A DNA stretch of 64,000 bases from Novosphingobium aquimarinum (GTDB lineage: Bacteria; Pseudomonadota; Alphaproteobacteria; Sphingomonadales; Sphingomonadaceae). The notes below the pieces were generated by a model that saw only the letters and a program-made list of their open reading frames with translations, searched no databases and had not been told where the DNA came from. The position numbers were made by a program, and so were the translations under genes. The DNA lies in assembly GCF_009746585.1 (NCBI RefSeq), contig NZ_WRPO01000006.1:1-64000 (forward strand). The letters run 5' to 3'. The stretch's first letter is position 1, and each line of letters opens with the position of its first letter. Below are positions 16,328 through 26,615 of this stretch, piece after piece.

Positions 16328-16702
16328 ATGAACGATCGCCCGGTCAGGCATCCCGACGAGAAGCATCCGATTGCGATCACCGAGTGCCCATCGACGGTAC
16401 TCGTGAACGCCGGGCCGCTCGATATTGCCAAAACCCATGCTGCCTTGACTCTGACCGAAGCCAATTACGGGCCGGTGCAGTACGTGCCGGCGGCCGATGT
16501 CGACATGTCTCTCCTCGAACGCTCGGACCACACGACCTATTGCCCCTACAAAGGCGAGGCGAGTTACTACAGCATTCCGGCTCTCGGTGAGGGCGGGGTC
16601 AACGCCGTCTGGACATACGAGGCTCCGTTCGAGGCGGTCAGCGCGATCGCCGGGCACCTGGCTTTTTATCCCGATCGGGTGTCCGTCCAGCTCAAATCGT
16701 AG
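16328..16702 (+). CDS. DUF427 domain protein
   Basis: A 124-residue protein of the DUF427 family, recognisable from SDHTTYCPYKGEASYYSI and the terminal VAFYP-like block (HLAFYPDRVSVQL). The function is not established. AAAAGGA lies upstream of the ATG. It ends 2 bases from the convergent endonuclease gene. The small family domain usually stands alone, as here, and often sits near dehydrogenases. Confidence 0.88.
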   Translation: MNDRPVRHPDEKHPIAITECPSTVLVNAGPLDIAKTHAALTLTEANYGPVQYVPAADVDMSLLERSDHTTYCPYKGEASYYSIPALGEGGVNAVWTYEAPFEAVSAIAGHLAFYPDRVSVQLKS

Positions 16703-16704
16703 CG

Positions 16705-17436
16705 TCACCGCGCTGCGGCGGTGGCTTTCGGGTTCTCGCCCCTTCCCGTCGCGCATAGCGACTGCGCCACGCAGTTCGCGCAATCGGGGCGGGCCGGACG
16801 GCACCAGGTCTGGCCGACTTTCTTCATCAGCAGATGATGTTCGTCGTAATCGGCGGCGCGCCATTCGGGCGGCATGACCGGCATGATCGCGGCATAAGCG
16901 CGCGCGGTATCCGCCTTGGCCGGGACGAGCCCCATGCGCTGGAGGATGCGGCGGTGATGGCTGTCGAGCACCAGCACCGGCCGATCGAGCGTCGAGGCGT
17001 TCATCACTCCGGCTGCGATCTTGCGCCCGACACCCGGCAACTGTTCGAGCCAGTCCATCGCCGCTTCGGTGGCCATGGTTTCGAGATGCGACAGATCGAC
17101 CGAACCGCGCCGCGCGACGAGATCGGTAAGCGAGGCCTTGAGCCGCTCCGCCGCGACATTGGGATACGTTTGCGTGGCCAGCGCGTCGTGCAGCTCGTCG
17201 ATCGGGGCCTCGGCGACGCCTTCCCAGGTCTTGAAGCGCGTCAGCAGCCGATCGGTCGCGGCGTTGGAGATTTCGGACTTCGTCCGCGCCCCGATCACGC
17301 CTTGCACCAGCGTCCATTCCGGCGCCCGCCGCTCCGCCGCCGCGCGCCGGATATGCCCGAAACGCTGCACCAGCAGCGGTTGCAGACGGCGAAGCGTTTC
17401 CGTGCGCGAGTCCGGACCGAGGGGGAGCTGGCTCAT
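16705..17436 (-). CDS. Endonuclease III-like HhH-GPD DNA repair protein
   Basis: A 243-residue base-excision repair protein. The helix-hairpin-helix LPGVGRK, with the catalytic Lys equivalent, is at about 134-140. The essential Asp is in LVLDSHHRRI (about 157). The C-terminal iron-sulfur loop is intact with spacing C-x6-C-x2-C-x5-C. It is divergent from classical Nth (the Asp motif reads LDSH rather than VDTH), so it may be a specialised glycosylase. Its ATG overlaps the GNAT stop codon by 4 bases. Confidence 0.88.
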   Translation of the reverse strand: MSQLPLGPDSRTETLRRLQPLLVQRFGHIRRAAAERRAPEWTLVQGVIGARTKSEISNAATDRLLTRFKTWEGVAEAPIDELHDALATQTYPNVAAERLKASLTDLVARRGSVDLSHLETMATEAAMDWLEQLPGVGRKIAAGVMNASTLDRPVLVLDSHHRRILQRMGLVPAKADTARAYAAIMPVMPPEWRAADYDEHHLLMKKVGQTWCRPARPDCANCVAQSLCATGRGENPKATAAAR

Positions 17437-17894
17437 CGGGTCAGCGCGAGCCTGACGCTGGTCTGTGCGAACCCCAATTTGTCGTAGAAGGCGTGCGCGC
17501 GGCGCAGTTCGAAGCGACTGGTGACTTCCACGATAGTGCAGCCTGCGGCAAAGAACGTTGCGATCGCAGCCTTAACGAGCGCGGTTCCGATACCCGCTCC
17601 GCGCGCTTCTTCCGCAACCACCAGAACCGTGATCCTCCCGACCGGCGCGTCGCGATGCGCGGGGTGCGTCTGCGAGAGCCCGATGCAGCCGGCGACCGTA
17701 CCGTCACGCTCGGCGACGAGCGTCGTATCTCCTGCAGCGATGCTGCGAGCCAGACGCTGCGGAAAGGTATCAGCGCTAGTCGGAAAGCCGAGCGATCCGA
17801 ACAGCGCCGCGACACACTCGGCATCGCGCCTTTCGACCGGTCGGATCTTCGGCTCGCTCACGTCCACTCGATTGTCAGGGGCCATATCAACCAT
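17433..17894 (-). CDS. GNAT family N-acetyltransferase
   Basis: A 153-residue GNAT protein. The acetyl-CoA pyrophosphate loop ARGAGIG (about 97-103) follows the strand ITVLVVAEE, and the C-terminal block FYDKLGF is typical of motif B. The acceptor is unknown. It is upstream of, and translationally coupled to, the endonuclease III-like gene. Confidence 0.87.
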   Translation of the reverse strand: MVDMAPDNRVDVSEPKIRPVERRDAECVAALFGSLGFPTSADTFPQRLARSIAAGDTTLVAERDGTVAGCIGLSQTHPAHRDAPVGRITVLVVAEEARGAGIGTALVKAAIATFFAAGCTIVEVTSRFELRRAHAFYDKLGFAQTSVRLALTR

Positions 17895-18264
17895 CTACAT
17901 GCATCGAAGACACTAAGTTCGCGCTCAAATGCTATCGCCTCCTCGAGCCGGCAAAGTCTGGACTGTATCAGAAAGGCAGAGCAGGTTCGCTGCTTCAATC
18001 CGCGTCCGACACGGTGCCAATTTTCAGCCCGGTTCGCGGCCATCCTGCCCGTCCGGCCCGGCAGGGCCGATGCTGCGGCGATCAGGGGAGGAGCCTTGCT
18101 ACGGCCCGGTTCTGGCGTGGCTAGGCGTGGGCCGACCTAAGCAGCATGGACAAATCTCGCGACGCTGCAAAAAGGAATATGCCGTTAACCAGTGCACGCA
18201 ACGCTGGCTACACGCACTTTGTATATCAAGATTATGGCACGCGGTGCGCCCGAGGGATCAGAAA

Positions 18265-19587
18265 ATGCAATTCCGAATTCACGCGCTGTTGATGGCGAGT
18301 GCGCTGCTATGTTCCGGTGCAGCGCGCGCTCAAGATGCCGAAGTGCCGGAACCTGCCGTTTCGGCTCCAGCTGTCGAACCGGCGATTGCCACCTTGCTCG
18401 ACACCGACGCTCACGAACTCATCGAGGGTACCAATGCCTTCTCGCTGGACCTGCTGCGAGCCGTCGGTCAGCGCGACAGCAACCTGATCGTTTCGCCCGC
18501 CAGTGTTTCCGCCGCAGGGGGATTAGCCTATCGCGGCGCCGTGGGCGAAACCGCCCGGCAGTTGCAGCAGGTCATGCGCTATCCCTTCGAACCGGTGCGC
18601 ACCCTGAAGGCCAGCGGCGCGATGATGGACACGATGTCGTTCTCCGGCCCCGGCCGCGACTTGCGCACCGCGAACGCGCTGTGGCTGCAAGATTCGATGC
18701 CGCTCAACGAGCCATTCGAACGCGATATGGCGACATATGCCAAGGCGGGATTCGAGCGCGCGAATTTCAAGGCCGATCCCGAAGCGGCCCGGCGCAGGAT
18801 CAACCAATGGGTGTCCGATGCGACACGCGAGAATATCGAGGAATTGCTGAAGAAAGACCAGATCTCGACGTGCACTCGCACGGTCCTTGTCAATGCGATC
18901 TGGTTCAAGGCTGACTGGCTAGCTCCGTTCACCAGTGGGATGACCAAAACGGAGCCATTCACGGCTATCGATGGCAGGAAGACGCCGCTGCGGCTGATGC
19001 ACCAATCCAGCGATTTCCGAGCTCTCAAGCGTGGCAGCGTCAGTGCGATCCAGCTGCCCTACAAGGGTCGCGAAGTCGCGCTCGTGGCGTTCCTGCCCGA
19101 CGACTATGACGACCTGCCCCGATTCGAGGAAAAGCTGACAGCGAAGGAGCTGGCGAATTGGTTCGACGCGCTCGACCGGACGGAGCCGCGGGAGACTTTG
19201 CTGTCATTTCCTCGCTTCAAATTGCGCTGGGGAACCGATCTTTCGACGACGCTCAAGGCTATGGGGGCGCCGCTGGCGTTTTCCAATGATGCCGACTTTT
19301 CGAACATGGCAAGACTGCCTTATCCCGGCGGTGATCCGTCTGAGCGCGGCTTGAAAATCAGCCATGTCATCCACGAAGCCACTGTCGAAGTCGATGAGAC
19401 CGGCTCGGAGGCGAGCGCGGCAACGGCAATGCTCATGGATATGATCCCCACCGGTCGGCATCGGGGCCCGCCACCGCCCCCGCCGTTCGTGTTCCGCGCC
19501 GACAAGCCCTTCCTGTTCCTGCTTCGCGACCTCAGGACCGGACTGATTCTGTTTGTGGGCCGCTATGTCCAACCGGAACCGAATTGA
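18265..19587 (+). CDS. Exported serpin (serine protease inhibitor)
   Basis: A 440-residue serpin with an N-terminal signal peptide ending near AARAQD, so it is secreted or periplasmic. Core serpin blocks are present: NLIVSPASVSAA, VLVNAIWFKADW, ISHVIHEATVEVDE. The hinge ETGSEASAAT has small residues at P12-P9, as in inhibitory, loop-inserting serpins. The rest of the reactive loop runs AMLMDMIPTGRHRG and then six Pro residues before FVFRADKPFLFLLRD, an unusual Pro-rich segment. The start at 18265 has GAGGGA upstream. The 370-base gap before it (17895-18264) contains no gene I recognise. Confidence 0.92.
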   Translation: MQFRIHALLMASALLCSGAARAQDAEVPEPAVSAPAVEPAIATLLDTDAHELIEGTNAFSLDLLRAVGQRDSNLIVSPASVSAAGGLAYRGAVGETARQLQQVMRYPFEPVRTLKASGAMMDTMSFSGPGRDLRTANALWLQDSMPLNEPFERDMATYAKAGFERANFKADPEAARRRINQWVSDATRENIEELLKKDQISTCTRTVLVNAIWFKADWLAPFTSGMTKTEPFTAIDGRKTPLRLMHQSSDFRALKRGSVSAIQLPYKGREVALVAFLPDDYDDLPRFEEKLTAKELANWFDALDRTEPRETLLSFPRFKLRWGTDLSTTLKAMGAPLAFSNDADFSNMARLPYPGGDPSERGLKISHVIHEATVEVDETGSEASAATAMLMDMIPTGRHRGPPPPPPFVFRADKPFLFLLRDLRTGLILFVGRYVQPEPN

Positions 19588-19683
19588 AGCGCAACGGTCG
19601 CGCCCTGAAAGCTCGCTTGAGGTGCGCCGGAATGCCAGGAGTCGTGATTCGTGGACGTCGCCAATTTGCTGCACCTATGCGAA

Positions 19684-20139
19684 CTAGCTGCGCGTTGATT
19701 TGAGTTCTGCCTGCGCTGATTTACCATCCAGCAACAAAGCAAACTCCGTCACAAAGCGCTGCACGTCGCCATGATTGACGCGGAAATTAGTGGTAAGTTT
19801 ATGGCCCGGGAGGGTTTCATCATGGGAAGGAGGGGCAACCAAGTTCACAGTTGCCCTTACCGAACCTTTCGAGCCGTCTGGTGAAAACCGGATACCCAGG
19901 TGACACTCTTCTAATGTCTCACCACGTTCATCCCAGAAACCTCCAGCCAGCGTCGGTTCCTGACCTTCTACTATCGGGTAGTCACTTACCAGGTGCAAGA
20001 ATTTCCGAAGCTCCTCCAGAGTGAACCATGCTGAGCCGGATCCTCGGAACTCACCGCTTTCCACTTCGGCAACCAGTTTCCCATGCCATTCACTTTCGGC
20101 AGAGTAGCGCAAGTGAAGCTGGATCATATTCACTTTCAT
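19684..20139 (-). CDS. Hypothetical protein in AT-richer DNA
   Basis: A predicted soluble protein of 151 residues, or 147 from the second Met, which has GAAAGTG upstream. No family is identified with confidence. The pattern of an N-terminal sheet, a LEELRKFLHLVSDYP helix and a C-terminal LTTNFRVNHGDVQRFVTEFALLL segment is reminiscent of small immunity or DUF6228-like proteins, but this is only an impression. Its base composition and codon use are more A+T-rich than neighbouring genes. It lies about 320 bases beyond the 3' end of guaA, a known integration hotspot, so horizontal origin is plausible. Confidence 0.6.
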   Translation of the reverse strand: MKVNMIQLHLRYSAESEWHGKLVAEVESGEFRGSGSAWFTLEELRKFLHLVSDYPIVEGQEPTLAGGFWDERGETLEECHLGIRFSPDGSKGSVRATVNLVAPPSHDETLPGHKLTTNFRVNHGDVQRFVTEFALLLDGKSAQAELKSTRS

Positions 20140-20372
20140 ATAAGCTTACTGAATCACCGCAACCTCGTCGTATTTGGAACGGCACTTTCTGACTGAGAAT
20201 GGCGGATAACCGTCAGTCGATCGAATTTGTCCGCGCGACCTAGGCGCTTGCTGCCGGTCCGCCCGCTGAGATCGGTCCGGTAGCCAGGCCGATGGATCAC
20301 GTTGCCTGGTGGCACCTTCAACGCCCCTGACCGATTGACGTCACGTTAGCGCTGATGATGCCGGCTAACGGC

Positions 20373-20459
20373 TCATTCCGCCGCGGCAGAAACCGGGTAC
20401 CAGGCTTCCCACTCGGCAATCCGCTGTTCGTAGCCTTTATTCACCAGCGACGAGCTCCC
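20373..20459 (-). other. In-frame 28-codon extension after the guaA stop codon
   Basis: Directly after the guaA TGA the same frame stays open for 28 codons, ending in NKGYEQRIAEWEAWYPVSAAAE and a stop. A GTG at 20444 could start a 23-residue peptide. The codons for AEWE repeat the guaA terminal codons IEWE: TTCCCACTCG (plus strand) occurs at 20406-20415 and at 20463-20472. It could be a short real ORF, the 5' end of an interrupted gene, or half of an attachment-site duplication. The rest of the gap, 20140-20372, shows nothing recognisable. Confidence 0.35.
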
Positions 20460-22022
20460 TCATTCCCACTCGATCGTGCCGGGGGGCTTGGACGTGTAGT
20501 CGTAGACCACGCGGTTGATGCCCTTCACTTCGTTGATGATGCGCGTGGCGACGCGGCTGAGGAAGGCGCTGTCGAACGGGTAAATGTCGGCGGTCATGCC
20601 GTCTGTGCTGGTGACGGCGCGCAGCGCGCAGACGTTGTCGTAGGTGCGTCCGTCGCCCATCACTCCCACGGTCTTGACCGGGAGCAGCACCGCGAAAGCC
20701 TGCCAGATCGCATCGTAGAGCCCGGCGTTGCGGATTTCTTCGAGGTAGATCGCATCGGCCTTGCGCAGGATGTCGGCGCGCTCGCGCGTGACTTCGCCGG
20801 GGATGCGGATCGCAAGGCCGGGACCGGGGAACGGATGACGGCCGACAAAGACTTCGGGCAGGCCGAGCTCGCGACCCAGTTCGCGCACTTCGTCCTTGAA
20901 CAGCTCGCGCAGCGGTTCGACCAGCTGCATGTTCATCCGCTCGGGCAAGCCGCCGACATTGTGGTGGCTCTTGATCGTCACCGATGGCCCGCCAGTGAAG
21001 CTGACGCTCTCGATCACATCGGGATAAAGCGTGCCTTGCGCCAGGAAATCGGCGCCGCCGATCTTCTTCGCCTCGTCCTCGAACACGTCGATGAAGGTCT
21101 TGCCGATGAACTTGCGCTTCGCCTCGGGGTCGGTGACGCCTTCCAGGCCCTTGAGGAACAGGGTCGAGGCATCGACGTGGACCAGCGGGATATTGTAGTG
21201 CCCGCGAAACAGGCCGACGACCTGCTCGGCCTCGCCCATGCGCAGGATGCCGCCGTCGACGAACACGCAGGTCAGCTGATCGCCGATCGCTTCGTGGATG
21301 AGCAACGCCGCGACCGCCGAATCGACTCCGCCCGAAAGACCGCAGATCACTTTACCGTCGCCGACCTGCGCGCGGATCTCGTCGATCTTGGTCTTGCGGA
21401 ACTCGGCCATGGTCCAGTCGCCGGCGAGGCCGCAGACGTGCCGCACGAAGTTCTTGAGCAGCTTGCCGCCATCGGGCGTGTGCACCACTTCGGGGTGGAA
21501 CTGCATGGCGTAGATGCGCCGCGCATCGTCGGCGATCACCGCGAAAGGGGCGCCGGGGCTGGACGCGACGGGGTGGAAGCCGGGCGCGAGCTCGGTAACC
21601 TTGTCGCCGTGGCTCATCCAGACCTGATGCTTCTCGCCGACTTTCCAGAGTCCGTCGAACAGCGCGCATTGGTCCTCGATCTCGATGAAGGCGCGGCCGA
21701 ACTCGCCCGATTCGCCGCCCAGGACCATGCCGCCGAGCTGCTGGGTCAGCGCCTGCTGGCCGTAGCAGATTCCCAGCATCGGCCGCCCGCTTTCGAGGAT
21801 CGTCGCCGGAATGCGCGGTCCCGCCTCGTCGGTGACCGAGGCGGGCGAGCCCGACAGGATCACGCCGACCGGATCGAGCCGCGCAAACGCCTCCTCCGCG
21901 GTCGTGAAGGGCGCGATCTCGGAATAGACGCCGGCCTCCCGCACGCGGCGCGCGATGAGCTGCGTCACCTGGCTGCCGAAATCGACGATGAGGATGGAAT
22001 CGGGCTGATGGGTGCTGTCCAT
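20460..22022 (-). CDS. guaA: GMP synthase (glutamine-hydrolysing)
   Basis: A 520-residue two-domain enzyme converting XMP to GMP with glutamine and ATP. The class I amidotransferase domain has the nucleophile in GICYGQQ and the His in [10 protein letters not shown]. The ATP-pyrophosphatase domain has the P-loop [10 protein letters not shown]. The C-terminal dimerisation domain ends in PPGTIEWE. The ATG at 22022 gives the normal family length and N-terminus ([10 protein letters not shown]); a GTG at 22046 is an alternative. No strong ribosome-binding site is visible. The 3' end carries the motif used by many guaA-targeting integrases. Confidence 0.97.
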   Translation of the reverse strand: MDSTHQPDSILIVDFGSQVTQLIARRVREAGVYSEIAPFTTAEEAFARLDPVGVILSGSPASVTDEAGPRIPATILESGRPMLGICYGQQALTQQLGGMVLGGESGEFGRAFIEIEDQCALFDGLWKVGEKHQVWMSHGDKVTELAPGFHPVASSPGAPFAVIADDARRIYAMQFHPEVVHTPDGGKLLKNFVRHVCGLAGDWTMAEFRKTKIDEIRAQVGDGKVICGLSGGVDSAVAALLIHEAIGDQLTCVFVDGGILRMGEAEQVVGLFRGHYNIPLVHVDASTLFLKGLEGVTDPEAKRKFIGKTFIDVFEDEAKKIGGADFLAQGTLYPDVIESVSFTGGPSVTIKSHHNVGGLPERMNMQLVEPLRELFKDEVRELGRELGLPEVFVGRHPFPGPGLAIRIPGEVTRERADILRKADAIYLEEIRNAGLYDAIWQAFAVLLPVKTVGVMGDGRTYDNVCALRAVTSTDGMTADIYPFDSAFLSRVATRIINEVKGINRVVYDYTSKPPGTIEWE

Positions 22023-22164
22023 AGCCGGCGGCGTTAATCGCCCCACGCGGCAAAATCCAGAAGCAGAGCGAAATCGGCTTCATCCTCCTCCGACATCCCG
22101 CGTTCGCATGGGTGCAGGCGATGCCCCCGACTACCGAAGCCCCTTGCAGTTGCAAAGAACGCAA

Positions 22165-22215
22165 CTTCTATTGTTGCTTTTGTTTGTTTTATTATTACTA
22201 AGCTGCCTTATTTAG
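22165..22215 (+). promoter_or_regulatory. AT-rich promoter-like tract
   Basis: A run that is very A+T-rich compared with its surroundings, with several TTG(T/C)TT and TATTAT/TATTTA elements, about 50-100 bases upstream of a small ORF that has a good ribosome-binding site. A promoter for that short unit is likely, but exact -35/-10 elements cannot be fixed. Confidence 0.4.
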
Positions 22216-22265
22216 AGCGCCGATCGCATCGAGCGATTCGCACTCACTCCAAAGGAACCAAGACA

Positions 22266-22346
22266 ATGACCATGCTGCAGAAAGCGGCCGTCGCCGCGGC
22301 GGCTCTGGGCACGCAGGTACTCGCGTTCGCGCTGACCCTCGCCTGA
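22266..22346 (+). CDS. Small ORF of 26 residues with ribosome-binding site and terminator
   Basis: ATG at 22266, with AAAGGA 9 bases upstream, opens a hydrophobic peptide MTMLQKAAVAAAALGTQVLA plus six residues. It is followed 23 bases later by a strong Rho-independent terminator and preceded by an AT-rich promoter-like tract, so the whole is a self-contained transcription unit of about 200 bases. It could encode a single-pass membrane peptide, be a leader, or mark a small RNA. No known family is recognised. Confidence 0.5.
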   Translation: MTMLQKAAVAAAALGTQVLAFALTLA

Positions 22347-22369
22347 CAACGATCCGCCCGGCGGACCTG

Positions 22370-22400
22370 AAAAGGCGGCCATGATTGGCCGCCTTTTCTG
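22370..22400. terminator. Rho-independent terminator (probably bidirectional)
   Basis: An 11-bp perfect stem (22370-22380 with 22387-22397), 6-base loop, and T-rich tail TTTTCTGTTT. A-runs on the other side make it a plausible terminator for the opposite strand as well, where a small membrane protein ORF ends at 22418. Confidence 0.85.
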
Positions 22401-22410
22401 TTTGCGCTGA

Positions 22411-25179
<2,769 letters not shown>

Positions 25180-25187
25180 GCCGCGCG

Positions 25188-25583
25188 ATGCCGGTCGGCA
25201 TGGCGCCCTCCGCAACGGACTTCGAAGCGCTTGCGCTCCGCGCATTCGCGCGCATTCCCGAGCCGTTCGCGCGGCACTTGGAAGGCATTCGCGTTACCAT
25301 TGCCGAATTCGCGGATGAAGAGACGCTCGCGGCGCTGGGTCTCGAAACCGCTTGGGAACTGACCGGGCTCTACCACGGACGATCGCTTGCGGAAGGCGAC
25401 AGCTTCGCGCCGGGCGAACTGCCGCCGGTGATCACGCTCTACCGCCAGCCGCTGCTGGCCGAGTGGTGCGAGACCGGTGTCACGCTTGAGAACCTCATCG
25501 CGCACGTGGTGATCCACGAAGTCGGCCACCATTTCGGCCTTTCGGACGCACAGATGCACGCGCTCGAAGACGAGGCGCGCTAG
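25188..25583 (+). CDS. Zincin-like metallopeptidase family protein (DUF1025 type)
   Basis: A 131-residue protein with the zincin motif HEVGHHFGLSDAQMHALE (H-E-x-x-H-H) near the C-terminus, the hallmark of the small metallopeptidase family formerly called DUF1025. The HE glutamate and two His residues would hold zinc; the peptide substrate is unknown. It starts 8 bases after gyrB and is likely co-transcribed. An alternative Met lies at 25200. Confidence 0.88.
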   Translation: MPVGMAPSATDFEALALRAFARIPEPFARHLEGIRVTIAEFADEETLAALGLETAWELTGLYHGRSLAEGDSFAPGELPPVITLYRQPLLAEWCETGVTLENLIAHVVIHEVGHHFGLSDAQMHALEDEAR

Positions 25584-25622
25584 GCGGCTTCGGCTTGCGG
25601 GTCCCCGCACCGCCCCGAAACC

Positions 25623-25714
25623 GTCATGCTGAACTTGTTTCAGCATCCATCCCTCCCTCCCGCGCCGTCGGTCTGCGATGCGAGATGGACCCTGAAACAA
25701 GTTCAGGGCGACGG
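25623..25714. repeat. Palindromic intergenic repeat, family A copy 1
   Basis: The left arm GTCATGCTGAACTTGTTTCA and its following bases pair with the right arm CCTGAAACAAGTTCAGGGCG around a 34-base centre. Related elements occur at 46.1, 54.9 and 57.6 kb. The right arm of this copy has diverged (CCTGAA...TTCAGGGCG), so the stem is imperfect. It lies between the metallopeptidase and the SH3-like gene. Confidence 0.85.
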
Positions 25715-25854
25715 GTTTGTGTGTGGCGGGGGGACAATGGGCCACGCGTTGCGCGCCAATCCCGAAATGATGCACTGTCCGCCGCAGGTAACGCGCTTTG
25801 CGCAGCCCCCTATCCGCTCTTACCCTGCCGCCCGTCCGCCGCTGGAGTCTCGCG

Positions 25855-26517
25855 ATGTCGCTTCGTTTCCTGATCGTTCCACTGCTGCTGGCGTTCGGCA
25901 GCGCCACCGCGCAAGCGCAAGACAACGCGATGTGCCGTAACGGTCTGTTCCCCAGCGAACCGCCCTTCGCGCTTGCCCGTATCGGCGGAACCGAGCGCGC
26001 CTTCTTTCAGGACGACATGGATGGCTGCCCCTGGGGCGGCGCCGACTGCCGAACCCGCTCCTATGTCGTGCCGGGCGACGTCGTGATCATCAACCGTACG
26101 TACGAAGGCTTCGTCTGTGCCTTTTACCCTTCGCCGTCCGGCGGCACCGCGGGCTGGATCCCGAGCCGTCAGGTCGAGCTGCTGCCCAATCCGACCAATC
26201 CGCCGCTCACCCAATGGCAAGGCGACTGGAGCAGCGACGGCAATCCCGAAGTCACCATCGAGCCGGACAATGGCGCACTGCGCGTCACTGGCACGGCGTT
26301 CTGGCCGGGGCCCGAGCCGACCGAGCGCTATCCTTCCGTCCACATCGGCGAGATCGACGGGACGATCGAGCCCGCCGGCCAGCGCGCGCACTATTCCGAC
26401 GACGGCCTGTGCGAGATCGATTTCACCCTGCTTGGCGATTTCCTGATCGCGGGCGACAACCGCCAATGCGGCGGCGCCAACGTTAGCTTCTCCGGCGTCT
26501 ATCGCCGCACGCGCTGA
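25855..26517 (+). CDS. Exported protein with an SH3-like domain
   Basis: A 220-residue secreted or periplasmic protein. The signal peptide is MSLRFLIVPLLLAFGSATAQAQ. Residues 25-105 resemble a bacterial SH3 domain, ending in FVCAFYPSPSGGTAGWIPSRQVELL. The C-terminal half contains paired Cys residues (CEIDFTLL, NRQCGGANVSF) that may form disulfides. The function is unknown; SH3-like domains often bind peptidoglycan. GGAG lies 8 bases before the ATG. Confidence 0.75.
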   Translation: MSLRFLIVPLLLAFGSATAQAQDNAMCRNGLFPSEPPFALARIGGTERAFFQDDMDGCPWGGADCRTRSYVVPGDVVIINRTYEGFVCAFYPSPSGGTAGWIPSRQVELLPNPTNPPLTQWQGDWSSDGNPEVTIEPDNGALRVTGTAFWPGPEPTERYPSVHIGEIDGTIEPAGQRAHYSDDGLCEIDFTLLGDFLIAGDNRQCGGANVSFSGVYRRTR

Positions 26518-26615
26518 CTTGGGTGCGACCTCGTCGCCTCGCCGCCCGCCCGGTGTGAGCTTTCGGCCCAGCAAAGTCTTGCTGCCGTCACAACTTCCGG
26601 CGATAGGTTGGCGAC

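Noticed and set aside
25623-25714. Insertion sequence ends
   Set aside because: The inverted arms enclose only about 34 bases, and no transposase or target duplication is visible; it fits a REP-like element.
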